Origin: Allorhizocola rhizosphaerae
Lineage (GTDB): Bacteria > Actinomycetota > Actinomycetes > Mycobacteriales > Micromonosporaceae
Reading direction: 5' to 3'
Assembly: GCF_003426775.1 (NCBI RefSeq)
Contig: NZ_QJUG01000020.1
Location: 1-55,631, forward strand
Length of the DNA: 55,631 bases
Part shown: positions 34,633 to 44,160 of the stretch, one piece after another
How the letters are laid out: the number at the start of each line of letters is the position of its first letter
How positions within the stretch are numbered: the stretch's first letter is position 1
Translations under genes and position numbers: made by a program
Notes under the pieces: generated by a model
Seen by the model: the letters and a program-made list of their open reading frames with translations, nothing else
The model's database searches: none
Told to the model about the DNA's origin: nothing

Positions 34633-35583
34633 ATGGCGGAAACCTCGGCTCGACTGCTGCGTCTGCTCGCCCTGCTGCAAACCCCGCGCGACTGGGCCGG
34701 CGGGGAACTCGCGCAGCGCCTGGACGTGGACGTGCGCACCGTGCGCCGTGACATCCAGAAGCTGCGCGACCTCGGATATCCGGTGCACGCCACCGCGGGT
34801 GCGGCCGGTTACCGGCTCGGCGCGGGCACGAAGCTGCCACCGCTACTGCTCGACGACGAAGAGGCCATTGCGGTGGCCGTCGGGTTGCGCACCGCCGCCA
34901 GCGGCTCGATCACGGGCATCGAGGAGACCTCGCTGCGCGCGTTGGCCAAGCTGGAGCAGGTGCTCCCGTCCCGGGTACGGCACCGGGTCAACATGCTGCA
35001 CTCGGTCACCGTCGCCGTGCCCACCGCCGGCCCGACCGTGGACCCAGACGTGCTGACCGCGGTCGCAGCGGCCTGCCGAGAACACCACCGCCTGCGCTTC
35101 GACTATCAACGGCACGACGGCACCAGTTCGGTACGCGACACCGAACCCCACCGCCTGGTCCACACTGGACGACGCTGGTATCTGATCGGTTGGGACACCG
35201 AGCGCAGCGACTGGCGCACCTACCGGGTCGACCGGATGCGTCCGCGGATCCCGACCGGGCCCCGGTTCACGCCCCGGCCGGCGCCCGACACCGACCTCGC
35301 CGGCTACCTCACGCGCGGCGTGTCCACCGCCCCGTACCGGCACCAGGCCCGAATCACCCTGCACATCCCGGCGCAGGCCGCCGCCGAACGGATCCCACCC
35401 TCCGTCGGCGTCATCGAGGCCGTCGACGACGACACCTGCCTGCTACACACCGGATCCAACTCGCTCGACGAAATCGCCGTCTACGTCGCGCTGTTCGGCT
35501 TCCGCTTCCACGTGCACGAGCCCCCCGAACTCATCGCGCACATCCGCGACCTCACCGCCCGCCTCAGCCAAGCCATCCAATAG
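34633..35583 (+). CDS. WYL-domain transcriptional regulator (YafY type)
   Basis: A 316-residue regulator. The N-terminal helix-turn-helix spans about residues 5-60 (LAQRLDVDVRTVRRDIQKLRDLGYPV). The WYL domain (about 135-215) has RLRFDYQ, EPHRLVHTGRRWYLIGWD and TYRVDRM, and a WCX C-terminal extension runs to the end. WYL proteins sense small ligands or nucleic acids. Position next to a divergent epoxide hydrolase suggests local control. The start has no strong ribosome binding site, so it may be nearly leaderless. Confidence 0.85.
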   Translation: MAETSARLLRLLALLQTPRDWAGGELAQRLDVDVRTVRRDIQKLRDLGYPVHATAGAAGYRLGAGTKLPPLLLDDEEAIAVAVGLRTAASGSITGIEETSLRALAKLEQVLPSRVRHRVNMLHSVTVAVPTAGPTVDPDVLTAVAAACREHHRLRFDYQRHDGTSSVRDTEPHRLVHTGRRWYLIGWDTERSDWRTYRVDRMRPRIPTGPRFTPRPAPDTDLAGYLTRGVSTAPYRHQARITLHIPAQAAAERIPPSVGVIEAVDDDTCLLHTGSNSLDEIAVYVALFGFRFHVHEPPELIAHIRDLTARLSQAIQ

Positions 35584-35627
35584 GGGCGCTTCAGCCGACA
35601 AGCCTCCTGTGGCGCACGGCGGGATCT

Positions 35628-36620
35628 TCATATCCACCCGCGGCGGGTGGCGGCGATGCCCGCCTGGAACCGGGTCTCCGCACCGAGCACGCGAAGCAGT
35701 TCGGCGATGCGCCGTCGGGTGGTGCGGTAGCTCCAGCCCAGATGGTGTGCGATGGCCTCATCCTTCATCCCGCTGGTCAGCAGGGCGAGCAACCGGCGGT
35801 GCTCCGGCGTGGGATCGTCGCTTGTGGACGGTGGCAGGTGTGGCGGGTCCGGCGCGATCGCGATCGCGTTCGTCCACAGTTGCTCGAACACGTATGTCAG
35901 CACACCGAGCAACGACGACTCGTACACCACGATGGCGGCGGCGATGTCGGGCTGGTCGAGGCTGCCCGGCACGAACGCTACCTTGCGGTCGAAGATGGCC
36001 AGCTTGAACGGGAGCTGGTTGGTGACGCGCGCCTGTTCGCCCGCGGCGACGTAGCGGGCGATCGCCTCGACCGCCTTGGGCGAGCGGTCAAGCGCGGCCC
36101 GGTCGTAGATCGCCCGGCACACCACACCCCTGGCGAGCACCTCGAACTCCACGTCGTTGGTGATCGGTCCGGCGTCGCCCGCGTATGGTGGGGTGTCGAG
36201 TACGAGGATTTCCGCCACGGCGGAGCGCTGCAACAGATCGAACCGGTTGAGCACCGCCCGCGGCCCGCTGAGCACCTCCACCAGGTCGGTCCGGCCGGAC
36301 GCGGCGCCCTGCCGGTACTCGGCCATCAACCGCACGGCCAGTACGCGAAGGCCGTCAAGCTCGGCCCGCCTGAGCGAGATCAGCGCCTCGATGCCCACGT
36401 CGGGTGCGGTCGGCACGAACGACGGCGGGTTGTCCACCGTGCTCGTCACCAGACCGACGGTCTCCAGCGGCCGCAACGCTTCCTGTGCCCGTGCGGCGGG
36501 CACACCCAGCTCCTCGGCCAGCTCGGCGGCGGTGTCGGCGCGGCGTCGCAGCAGCAATCGGTACAGGAGTTGTTCGGTCTCGCCGATGCCCAATGCGCCC
36601 AGGGCGGCTAACGAGTCCAC
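35628..36620 (-). CDS. TrmB-like/LuxR-like helix-turn-helix regulator
   Basis: A 330-residue regulator with two DNA-binding parts. The N-terminal TrmB-like winged helix contains IGETEQLLYRLLLRRRADTA and AELAEELGVPAARAQEAL. The C-terminal LuxR-like helix-turn-helix contains MKDEAIAHHLGWSYRTTRRRI. The central region (about 100-240) resembles the PLD-like effector fold of related actinomycete regulators. GTG 36620 fits the family's usual N-terminus, and GTG 36674 would add 18 unlikely residues. It is transcribed away from the recombinase genes and converges on the WYL gene. Its ligand and targets are unknown. Confidence 0.7.
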   Translation of the reverse strand: MDSLAALGALGIGETEQLLYRLLLRRRADTAAELAEELGVPAARAQEALRPLETVGLVTSTVDNPPSFVPTAPDVGIEALISLRRAELDGLRVLAVRLMAEYRQGAASGRTDLVEVLSGPRAVLNRFDLLQRSAVAEILVLDTPPYAGDAGPITNDVEFEVLARGVVCRAIYDRAALDRSPKAVEAIARYVAAGEQARVTNQLPFKLAIFDRKVAFVPGSLDQPDIAAAIVVYESSLLGVLTYVFEQLWTNAIAIAPDPPHLPPSTSDDPTPEHRRLLALLTSGMKDEAIAHHLGWSYRTTRRRIAELLRVLGAETRFQAGIAATRRGWI

Positions 36621-36739
36621 ATTGACGTGTTGACCGAACTCCAAGCGCGGGCTACGGGAGAATGAGACTTGCACGGAGAGTGACGACTGCGCGTTTGAGG
36701 ATTGTCCGAACTGAGCCGTTTATATGCTTTCCTACCTGC

Positions 36740-37951
36740 ATGTTGGAGACACCTCGCGATTTGCGAACCTTTGTCGTACCGCGCTTGGGCCGGATTGCCC
36801 AGGTCGAGGACGTTGTGGTGCCGGTCAGATTGCTCGACCCAGTGGAGGCCGAGGTCGATGAGGTCACGCTGTTTCTGCGGGACATGCGGGCGTGCGATCG
36901 CAGCGTTGGCAGTCTGCGCTCGTACGGGCTGGCGTTGCTGCGCTGGTACCGGTTCTTGTGGGCGGCGGGGGTTTGCTGGGACCGGGCCGGGCGCGATGAG
37001 GCGCGGGATTTCATGCTGTGGCTCGACGTTGAGCGCAAGCCGAGACAGCGGAAGAGTGGCCCTGCTGCGGGCTCGGTGAACCCGTTGACTCGTAAGGCTT
37101 ATCCCGGGTCGGGCTATGCGCCGCGGACACGGCGGCATAACTGGGCGGTGGTGCGGGCGTTTTACGAGTTTCATCGGGAGCACGGCACGGGGCCGCTGGT
37201 GAACCCGATGCCCGCCCGCCGGGCACGCCACGGCGGCAGGGCCGACGGGCATCACAATCCGCTGCAGCAGTTCGACCGGAGTCGGCGGGCTGATTTTCAG
37301 CCCAAGCTTGCGCATAGGGCGCCGCCACACATTCCGAATCATCTGTTTGCGCAGCTGTTCGCGGCGATGCGCACCGACCGTGACCGGGCGATCCTGGCCT
37401 TCTACATATCCACGGCTGCCCGTGCGAGCGAGCTGTTGGGGGTGTCGTGCGATCGGGTTGATGTGGGTCAGCAGCTTGTCGGTGTCTACCGCAAGGGAAG
37501 TGGGGATCTGCAATGGCTTCCCGCGTCGGCGGATGCCTTTGTGTGGCTGGCGTTGTACCAGCGCCAGTTGCGGCGGGTCTCGCGTGAGGCCGGCCAGCCG
37601 CTGTGGTGGACACTACGTCGTCCACATCGTGCGCTCGCGTATGCGGCCATGCGGGCGGTACTCATCCGCGCGCAGAAGCTTCTGGGTACCAATTGGACGC
37701 TTCATGACCTGCGGCACACGGCCGCCAAGCGAATGATCAAAGATCCGTCGATGTCTTTGGCTGATGTGCAGTGGGTCTTGGGTCACCGCGACGTGCGCAA
37801 CACGATGCTCTACCTCGAACCGGACGCCGAGGAGGTGGTGGAGCGGATGCGCGCCCATCACCTCGCACTCTCGCAACACGCCCCGACGCCGCCCGTGCCT
37901 GCGGCGGGCTACCGGCCCGAGATGCTGGCCACGCTGCTGGGTGGCCGATGA
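36740..37951 (+). CDS. Tyrosine recombinase (site-specific integrase), first of a pair
   Basis: A 403-residue integrase. The N-terminal SAM-like DNA-binding region (about 35-150) contains DRSVGSLRSYGLALLRWYRFL. The catalytic domain carries all expected residues: Arg in STAARASELLGVS, Lys in VYRKGSGD, HDLRHTAAKRM, His in VLGHRDVRNT and Tyr in MLYLEPD. It should cut and rejoin DNA at specific sites. The gene overlaps the next recombinase (ATGA), the arrangement of Tn554-like TnpA/TnpB or recombinase-in-trio elements. There is no strong ribosome binding site before ATG 36740. Confidence 0.85.
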   Translation: MLETPRDLRTFVVPRLGRIAQVEDVVVPVRLLDPVEAEVDEVTLFLRDMRACDRSVGSLRSYGLALLRWYRFLWAAGVCWDRAGRDEARDFMLWLDVERKPRQRKSGPAAGSVNPLTRKAYPGSGYAPRTRRHNWAVVRAFYEFHREHGTGPLVNPMPARRARHGGRADGHHNPLQQFDRSRRADFQPKLAHRAPPHIPNHLFAQLFAAMRTDRDRAILAFYISTAARASELLGVSCDRVDVGQQLVGVYRKGSGDLQWLPASADAFVWLALYQRQLRRVSREAGQPLWWTLRRPHRALAYAAMRAVLIRAQKLLGTNWTLHDLRHTAAKRMIKDPSMSLADVQWVLGHRDVRNTMLYLEPDAEEVVERMRAHHLALSQHAPTPPVPAAGYRPEMLATLLGGR

Positions 37952-40398
37952 TGAGCATCGCGGTGGAGGGACGGGGCCGGATCGCAGGACGAGAAAACCG
38001 CCGGGCGCCTCGCGAAGCGCCACCGGCGGCCCTGCCCGGTGAGCCGCCGGTCTTGCCCGACGGGCAGCAGGCCCGCCCGGATCCGCAGCTGTGGCCGCAA
38101 ACCCGCCTGGATGCAGCGACGATCATCGATCTTGTTGGGGCACAAGCCAAGGCGAGCGTCAAGACGCGACAGCTGGGCAGCCGGCGCATCCTGGACTGGC
38201 TGGGCGGGTTCGCCGGCGACACCTGGCAGCAACGGTGGAAAGCCAGCGGTGCCGAGCAAACCGGGCACGGCTGGGCAGCGCTGGTCCCATCCGGGCCTGC
38301 AAGCTCTCGGGGTGCCACCGTCGATTGCCAGCCGGTTCGGATCGCCGTCGGCTCGTTGCTGGCGGCCCAGGTAATCCGGCCGAGCCTGCCCTGGCTTCTT
38401 GCACAAGACTTCTACCAGGCATTGCGGCACACCTTCACCCTCATTGACCCCCGATGGCTACCAGCGGCTGGACGCCGCGATCAGCGCCCGCCCCGGTGTC
38501 ATCGACTCGGCGCGGCAGCATGCGTTCAACGCGATCACCCGGATCATGATCAGCAAGGGTGGGGTGATGTCGTCGATCACCGCAGGCGACTGCGCCCAGT
38601 ACTGGCACACGCGCCGCGACCTCGGCCTGAAGATGCACGAGGGCAGCCTGTACTACCAGTCCTTGTTCGACCTGGGGATTTTCGGCCCACATGCGCCGCC
38701 TAACCTGACCGCCGCCACCCGGCACGGCCGGCTGTCGTGTGAGGAGATCGTCGACCGCTACCAGATCGCGCACAAGCCGTTTCGTGACCTGCTGGTGGCG
38801 TATCTGGCGATGCGCCGTCCCAGTATGGACTACACGTCGCTGACCAACATCGCCAACAATCTGGGCCGGCTATTCTGGAAGGACCTGGAGGAGCATCATC
38901 CCGGCATTGACTCCATGCATCTGCCGCCGGAGGTGGCGCAGGCGTGGAAGCAGCGCCTGACCGGCTTGGTGCTGCGCCCCAATGGAACTGGCCAACGTAA
39001 GGTTCCGCAGAACGCGATGATGCACGTGCGGGCGTTCTACGCCGACATCGCCCACTGGGCGATCGAGGACCCGGCTCGCTGGGCGCCCTTCGCCGCCCCT
39101 TGCCCGGTGCGGGCCGCGGACACCTCACTAGTCAAAACCCGCAAGCGGCGCAAAGCAGAAATGGACCAGCGCACCCGGCTACGCGCACCGGTGCTCGCCA
39201 CGCTCTTGTCCGCCGTCGAACGCGAACGGCACAAGACCGCCGAGCACCTGGCCGCCGCCAGTGCCACACCACCCGGCGGCACCTACACCCACGACGGCGA
39301 CCAGTATGCGCGCCTGCCTTCAGGCGCCAACTCCTTGCGCGTGTTCGCCCGCAACGTCGGCGACGGGAGCCGTCACGATGTGACGTTCCTGGAAGACCGG
39401 GCGTTTTGGTGCTGGGCCGTCGTGGAGACCCTGCGCCACACCGGAATCCGCATCGAGGAACTGCTTGAGTTGACCCACCACAGCTTCTGCACCTACACCT
39501 TGCCCACCACCGGCGAAGTCGTGCCCATGCTGCAGATCGCGCCGTCGAAAACCGACACCGAACGGCTGCTGCTGGTCTCACCAGAACTCGGCGAGGTACT
39601 GGCCGCCGTCATCAACCGCGTCCGCGCCGGAAAGCAACGGCTACCTCTGGTGTCCCTTTGGGATGTGTTCGAACGGCAATGGTCACCGCTTATGCCGTTC
39701 CTGTTCCAGCGCATCGCCGGAGGCGTCTCCCGGCCGATCACCCGCCGGTTCGTCTCCAACGCCCTCGAATGGCACTGGAACAGACCGGCCTGACCGACCC
39801 CAGCGGAGCGCCACTACGCTTCGTACCCCACGACTTCCGCAGAATCTTCACCACCGACGCCCTGAGAGCCGGACTCCCACCACACATCGCCGCCAAGATC
39901 CTCGGACATGTTGATCTTAATACGACTCTCGGCTACGCCGCCATCTACCCCGAAGACGTCATCACCCACCACCGAGCCTTCATCGCCCGCCGCCGCACCC
40001 TGCGCCCAGCCGAGGAATACCGCGACCTCACCCCCGCCGAGTGGGACGAGTTTCTGGGCCACTTCGAGTTACGCAAGGTGGAACTCGGTATCTGCACACG
40101 CGACTTCGGCACACCATGCATACATGAGCATGCATGTATTCGTTGTCCAGCGCTCAGGCCGGACCCGGCACAACAGCCACGATTGCAACACATCCTGGAA
40201 AACCTGCAGGCCCGGCTCGCCGAAGCCGAGCAACAGGGCTGGCGCGGGGAAGTCGCCGGACTGCAAGTCAGCATCGCCTCCGCACAGCACAAGCTCGCCA
40301 CCATGGCCGAACTCGTCGGCCGTCATCGGGTTACCCATCTCGGCATGCCCGACTTCCGCCCAACGGCAGGCCGAAGCATCACCGGCGCAAAGACATGA
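37948..40398 (+). pseudogene. Second tyrosine recombinase, interrupted by two frameshifts
   Basis: The reading starts at ATG 37948 (MMSIAVEGRGRIAG) overlapping the first recombinase. It shifts frame in a C5 run near 38448-38452 and again near 39765-39773. Joined, it would encode about 816 residues. The catalytic residues are all present but spread over frames: Arg in RHTGIRIEELLEL and Lys in IAPSKTDTE in the middle segment, then HDFRRIF, LGHVDLNTT and the Tyr of LGYAAIY in the last. A Cys/His-rich tail with HEHACIRCP follows the Tyr. One-base changes would restore both breaks, so real inactivation, sequencing error and programmed frameshifting all remain possible. Confidence 0.75.
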
Positions 40399-40691
40399 GC
40401 ACCATCTGGATTGCTCTCGTTGCGGCGTTAGGGTTTGCCGCTGGCCCGTGGCAGCGCGCCCGGATCTTCCACCACGCGCAGCCCGCCGGGCAGTCCTGGC
40501 GCGAACGGTGCTCGCACTGCGAGCACACACTTGTCAGCAAAGGCCGGCGAGGGCTTACCGCGATCCTGCCCCCAACCGGCCGCTGCCCACACTGCCACAA
40601 CCGTCTCGGGCCCCGGCCATTCACCGTCGAAATCATCACGGCCACCGTGTTCGGGCTGCTCGCCTGGCACATCGGACAGCCACCGTGTTAA
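40395..40691 (+). CDS. Prepilin peptidase N-terminal (cysteine-pair) domain, separate frame
   Basis: A 98-residue frame whose ATG overlaps the recombinase stop (ATGA). It has a membrane segment, then CSHCEHTL and CPHCHNRLG, the paired cysteine motifs of the N-terminal domain of A24 prepilin peptidases, then VEIITATVFGLLAW. That is where an intact enzyme continues into its catalytic part. Here a stop at 40689-40691 ends it, and the catalytic domain resumes in another frame with a seven-base overlap. It could be a split gene or one gene with a frameshift. Confidence 0.65.
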   Translation: MSTIWIALVAALGFAAGPWQRARIFHHAQPAGQSWRERCSHCEHTLVSKGRRGLTAILPPTGRCPHCHNRLGPRPFTVEIITATVFGLLAWHIGQPPC

Positions 40692-41134
40692 CCGCGCTGT
40701 GCTGGCTAGCGCTCATCGGCACACCGCTAGCATTTATCGACATCGCCGTGCGCCGGCTACCCGACCAACTCACCCTCGCCGCCCTGGCCGGAACCGTGCC
40801 ACTGCTATTTGCCGCAGCGCTCGTAGCCGGGCAGCCACAACGCATCGCCCGGGCGGCCATCGCCAGCATCGGCATGGTCTTTGGCTACCTCTTCTTGGCG
40901 ATCGTGGCCAACATGGGACTCGGTGACGCGAAACTCGCGCCCGCCCTGGGCGCGGCGCTGGGCTACTTCGGCCTCGCACCCGTACTCGCCGGCGCCGCCG
41001 CCGGTTTCATCCTCGGCGGCCTGCACGCCGCCGCGATGCTCGCGACGCGCCGAGCCACCCGCAAATCAGAACTGCCCCACGGGCCCGCGATGCTCCTCGG
41101 CGCGCTCGCAGCAATCCTGCTCATCACCCCATAA
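40685..41134 (+). CDS. A24 prepilin peptidase catalytic domain, separate frame
   Basis: A 149-residue membrane protein with four to five membrane segments and both catalytic aspartates: Asp19 in AFIDIAVRRLPDQLTL and Asp81 in MGLGDAKL. A24 peptidases cleave the leader of type IV prepilins or related proteins. The GTG start overlaps the previous stop (GTGTTAA), so coupled translation could supply both halves. No pilin or pilus assembly gene is visible within the window, which makes its pairing with recombinases odd. Confidence 0.7.
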   Translation: MLTALCWLALIGTPLAFIDIAVRRLPDQLTLAALAGTVPLLFAAALVAGQPQRIARAAIASIGMVFGYLFLAIVANMGLGDAKLAPALGAALGYFGLAPVLAGAAAGFILGGLHAAAMLATRRATRKSELPHGPAMLLGALAAILLITP

Positions 41135-41756
41135 GAACCGAAGCGACACGCCCGGGCCAGCGCCCCAGCCAAACACGCGAATGACTACGGACGGTAGCGA
41201 AAATGCTTAATCTGAGAAATCCCTTCATTCAGAAACGCTCGATCGCGTAGCTGCGCACTCAGCGCAACGAATCCCTAACTAACCGCCGCCGTACGCTCGT
41301 CGATGTGAATCGATCCATGAGAGGCTGACTCCGCAGGCGAGGCGCTTAACGATGCCGCAGAGCAGTTCGGCGATCCGCAACTTCGGTTCCAAGCTGCGGT
41401 CGTTCAGCTGGCGCGGGGAGGCGGAGAGCACCCGAGATCTCGTGTCAGTCCTATATCCGGTCCAGGGAACACGCTCGCGGACGGCAATCTGGACCGTGAA
41501 ATGCCTGGGCCGCGACGGGTGGTGCCATCGCTGCTCCGGAGGGAACGCCTGTGCTGGAGCCTGGCATCGTGAGGTGAGTGGCGTGCAATGCTGATCTACC
41601 GGATGATCGCCGGGACTCGTACTATATCGACGGCATCCCTTCGACCATGGGGGGTGGTTGGTATCTCGAGATTGAACACAGTCAAGTTTCCAATCCGACG
41701 AGTTGCTGACATCGAATGCTATCTCAGGGTCGTAACGACAGACGCCGCCAGGAGGT
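41135..41756. other. Intergenic stretch at the edge of an AT-richer block
   Basis: I see no convincing gene here. An 80-codon rightward frame (41352-41594) has several Cys and Trp residues near its end but no good ribosome binding site and no recognised domain. Base composition becomes visibly richer in A and T from here to about 45.5 kb. Confidence 0.35.
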
Positions 41757-42284
41757 TCATCGCGGTATCGCTACCTCGACCGGTTTAGAGGGCTGCCCGT
41801 TGTCCACACACATAAAGCTAAAGAGGTCGACGTCTGCGGGCACCGAGGATGGCGGAACGAGGAAGATTCCGTCAAAAACCTCATGCGTTGTAGTTGACTT
41901 GTCTCGAGGGTTGCGGACAGCGACAACTGATGAGGCCGTGCACGAACTTGCGACCACGACTACACCAAATGCCCTCGAGGCGGCTATCGCCGTGTCATCG
42001 TGGCATGCGGACGCTGCTGCGATCTCCGCTTCCCCTTTGGATTCAACAAGTCTCCAACAACGAACCGGTTCCGTCGCAGATTTTGGCGGATGGCTTCCTC
42101 GATTGCGGGTGATTTGGAGCGATACCACGGTGCCAGCTGGCAGGTCAACGGACGCGCTGGTCTTTGTCCACAGTTGTCCACCGTCGTCCGGTTGGGTCGG
42201 AACGGGCTGGGGCCTGCTGCAGGCAGAAATCAACGACAAACCAGCAATAGCGGCGATAACAGCGAGGTTCTTGCGATTTCGCAT
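41757..42284 (-). CDS. Lipoprotein of unknown function
   Basis: A 175-residue protein with a lipoprotein signal peptide (lipobox LISAC, Cys22) and a beta-rich outer part that contains four further cysteines (CWRL, SACH, SSCT, FMCV). AGGAG lies about ten bases before the ATG. It begins 21 bases after the stop of the larger lipoprotein gene, so the two are probably one operon. Codon use is less GC-biased than in genes outside this block. I recognise no family. Confidence 0.6.
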   Translation of the reverse strand: MRNRKNLAVIAAIAGLSLISACSRPQPVPTQPDDGGQLWTKTSASVDLPAGTVVSLQITRNRGSHPPKSATEPVRCWRLVESKGEAEIAAASACHDDTAIAASRAFGVVVVASSCTASSVVAVRNPRDKSTTTHEVFDGIFLVPPSSVPADVDLFSFMCVDNGQPSKPVEVAIPR

Positions 42285-42305
42285 GGCTTTACTCCTAGGG
42301 CTGGC

Positions 42306-44048
42306 TTATATTATAAACGGCAAATCTATACCACAGGCTGGCTGCCCGCATACAAACGAAATGTAAAGCTGGCGAAGTGTCGTCCCATCATTCGTCTTAT
42401 CGGCGCAGATGTAACCACGGCATATTCCCAGCGCCAGCCAGCTGCGATGCGGCTTTTCGATCGATTTGCTAATCCAGCTTCCTAGGGCTGAGGCGGCGAT
42501 GGAGGGCTGGAACGAGGAACAGTTCCGCTTGCCGACGTCGCATTCCACCGCGGCATAAACACCGTCTGATATGCGCAATCGATCAAGGATTGCCTTAGCT
42601 TTGGAGAGCATCGATTCATCGCCGACGTAGATGCTCGCGAGCGAGATCTCGGCAGCCATTTCGATCGATACCCGACCTCCTAGATTGTGTCTCTCGGTAT
42701 TGGTAAAATTAGCAATCGCAACTCGTGATCGAGTTTTTTGGTCTGCCGACCACACGGCGGCGAGGTCGATCATTGCAGTGGCTGGTCCGGTCGGTGCCGC
42801 GTTCACGCCGGCGGGATGCATTGCCGAGACGTCGACCTTAGTGATTCTGATGAGGTTTGACAAACGCGCCGACGCCACCGCTCGAGCTTGTAACGACAGC
42901 GAGCCGTCCCCCATCAACGGTAGCCAGAATTTTGCGATCGATTGCATAACCTTTTGTGCCAAGTCGTTCTCACGTCCCACCAAGGATGCTAAACGGATGG
43001 CGGCAGCCGTTGCTGCGAGTGTCTTATAGGGATCCACCGCTGATCGTAGAAGCCAACCCGCCCTCGTGTATGGGCTCTTGAGATCGTCTACGACTTTGCA
43101 CCCCAGCTCGCGCGCGTAGAAGGATGCCTGTATGTCGCTTGCATCACTGCCGGGCAAGGAAACAAACCCTCTTCCGCGCAGAAGGCTGGCGCAGGAGCCA
43201 GCTGCGAGGACCTGTGGCGCGAGACCCAATGCTCGCCGTACCCCTTCCAGTTGAAATTGTGCTCCTAGCGTAGAAGCGTCCATTGCCGTGTTGGGAATGC
43301 GATCTAGGCTCTCAAGCGCCGCATCTAAAACCCGCCGAAGGACCGGTTGGAGCGAATCGGCTTGTTTGTGGGTCATTACGACAACTTCCAACAACGGCAG
43401 CGCCGTACCAACGGCCACCCCCGGCGTTAATACATCTGGCAACTTTTTCAATTCTAATTTCGCCTGATGCACTACCTCCTCTGGCACGGGAATGGATAGA
43501 TCACGCATGGCTCGGACCGCGGCTGCTGTGCTTCCCCATGTGCCTTCCACTTGGGGATCCGGAGAGTAGAGATAGCCACTCCTCAGTGTCTCGAGCTTTG
43601 CGGCTGTCCGAGAGGAGTCAAGGTTTAGTCCAATTTCACGCGCGATTCCGGCGGCGAGTGCGATCTGTCCAATGTGTTGGAGTGGCGATGAATCTAGGGC
43701 TCCGACAGAACCGACCGCCACCCACGGTGCCAGCCTAGCAGGATCCATGCCTTCGGGAAGACGACCGCCGCGCCAGCGTATTTGCCAGTATGTTTCATAA
43801 ATTGAGAAGGGTGAGCGGGCGGAGCTCCAAGCGTCGTCAATAAAGTATCCTGCATCATCTATGACAAAGGAGTCGGCGAGGAGGTGCACAATGTCTTCTT
43901 TGGAAGAGACAGGGTTGGTCGATGCCGAAACAGCTGTCGCTGGAACACTACCGCTTGGGGAAGTGGCCGGACATCCACTCAAGCTCATGGATACAAACAG
44001 ACTTAACAAGCCGGTGATTAATCGATTTCTAGCGTTGCTGAGGTGCAT
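42306..44048 (-). CDS. Large helical lipoprotein of unknown function
   Basis: A 580-residue predicted lipoprotein (lipobox LSGC near residue 26). The mature part is mostly helical with repeated hairpins of about 45 residues, for example LQHIGQIALAAGIAREIGL, WGSTAAAVRAMRDL and KTLAATAAAIRLASLVG. This recalls alpha/alpha toroids such as prenyltransferase-like or terpenoid-cyclase-like folds, but the usual QW and catalytic motifs are absent. Near the C-terminus are CDVGKRNC and ICRGYIC cysteine pairs. Codon use is unlike neighbouring chromosomal genes. It probably acts on the outer cell surface with the small lipoprotein encoded after it. Confidence 0.65.
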   Translation of the reverse strand: MHLSNARNRLITGLLSLFVSMSLSGCPATSPSGSVPATAVSASTNPVSSKEDIVHLLADSFVIDDAGYFIDDAWSSARSPFSIYETYWQIRWRGGRLPEGMDPARLAPWVAVGSVGALDSSPLQHIGQIALAAGIAREIGLNLDSSRTAAKLETLRSGYLYSPDPQVEGTWGSTAAAVRAMRDLSIPVPEEVVHQAKLELKKLPDVLTPGVAVGTALPLLEVVVMTHKQADSLQPVLRRVLDAALESLDRIPNTAMDASTLGAQFQLEGVRRALGLAPQVLAAGSCASLLRGRGFVSLPGSDASDIQASFYARELGCKVVDDLKSPYTRAGWLLRSAVDPYKTLAATAAAIRLASLVGRENDLAQKVMQSIAKFWLPLMGDGSLSLQARAVASARLSNLIRITKVDVSAMHPAGVNAAPTGPATAMIDLAAVWSADQKTRSRVAIANFTNTERHNLGGRVSIEMAAEISLASIYVGDESMLSKAKAILDRLRISDGVYAAVECDVGKRNCSSFQPSIAASALGSWISKSIEKPHRSWLALGICRGYICADKTNDGTTLRQLYISFVCGQPACGIDLPFII

Positions 44049-44087
44049 TCAGAAGCCCATTTTCCTCTAGAAAGCGGTTCGGGGTAA

Positions 44088-44124
44088 TGGGTCTCGACCC
44101 GCAGAAGGTGGGGGTCGAGACCCA
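44088..44124 (-). terminator. Hairpin between the secreted protein and lipoprotein genes
   Basis: TGGGTCTCGACCC and GGGTCGAGACCCA are perfect complements across an 11-base loop, 37 bases past the 254-residue gene's stop. It should end or attenuate transcription before the two lipoprotein genes. Confidence 0.7.
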
Positions 44125-44160
44125 CAAAGCCTTAACAACTCTCGGTAGAGTCGGTAGCCT

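Noticed and set aside
35634-35650. Palindrome CCACCCGCGGCGGGTGG near the end of convergent regulators
   Set aside because: It lies within the C-terminal codons of the TrmB/LuxR-like gene and is explained by Arg/Gly-rich coding; a terminator role is possible but unsupported.
41352-41594. 80-codon rightward frame with Cys and Trp residues near its end
   Set aside because: No good ribosome binding site, no recognised domain, and an isolated position in a non-coding stretch; kept only as a note.
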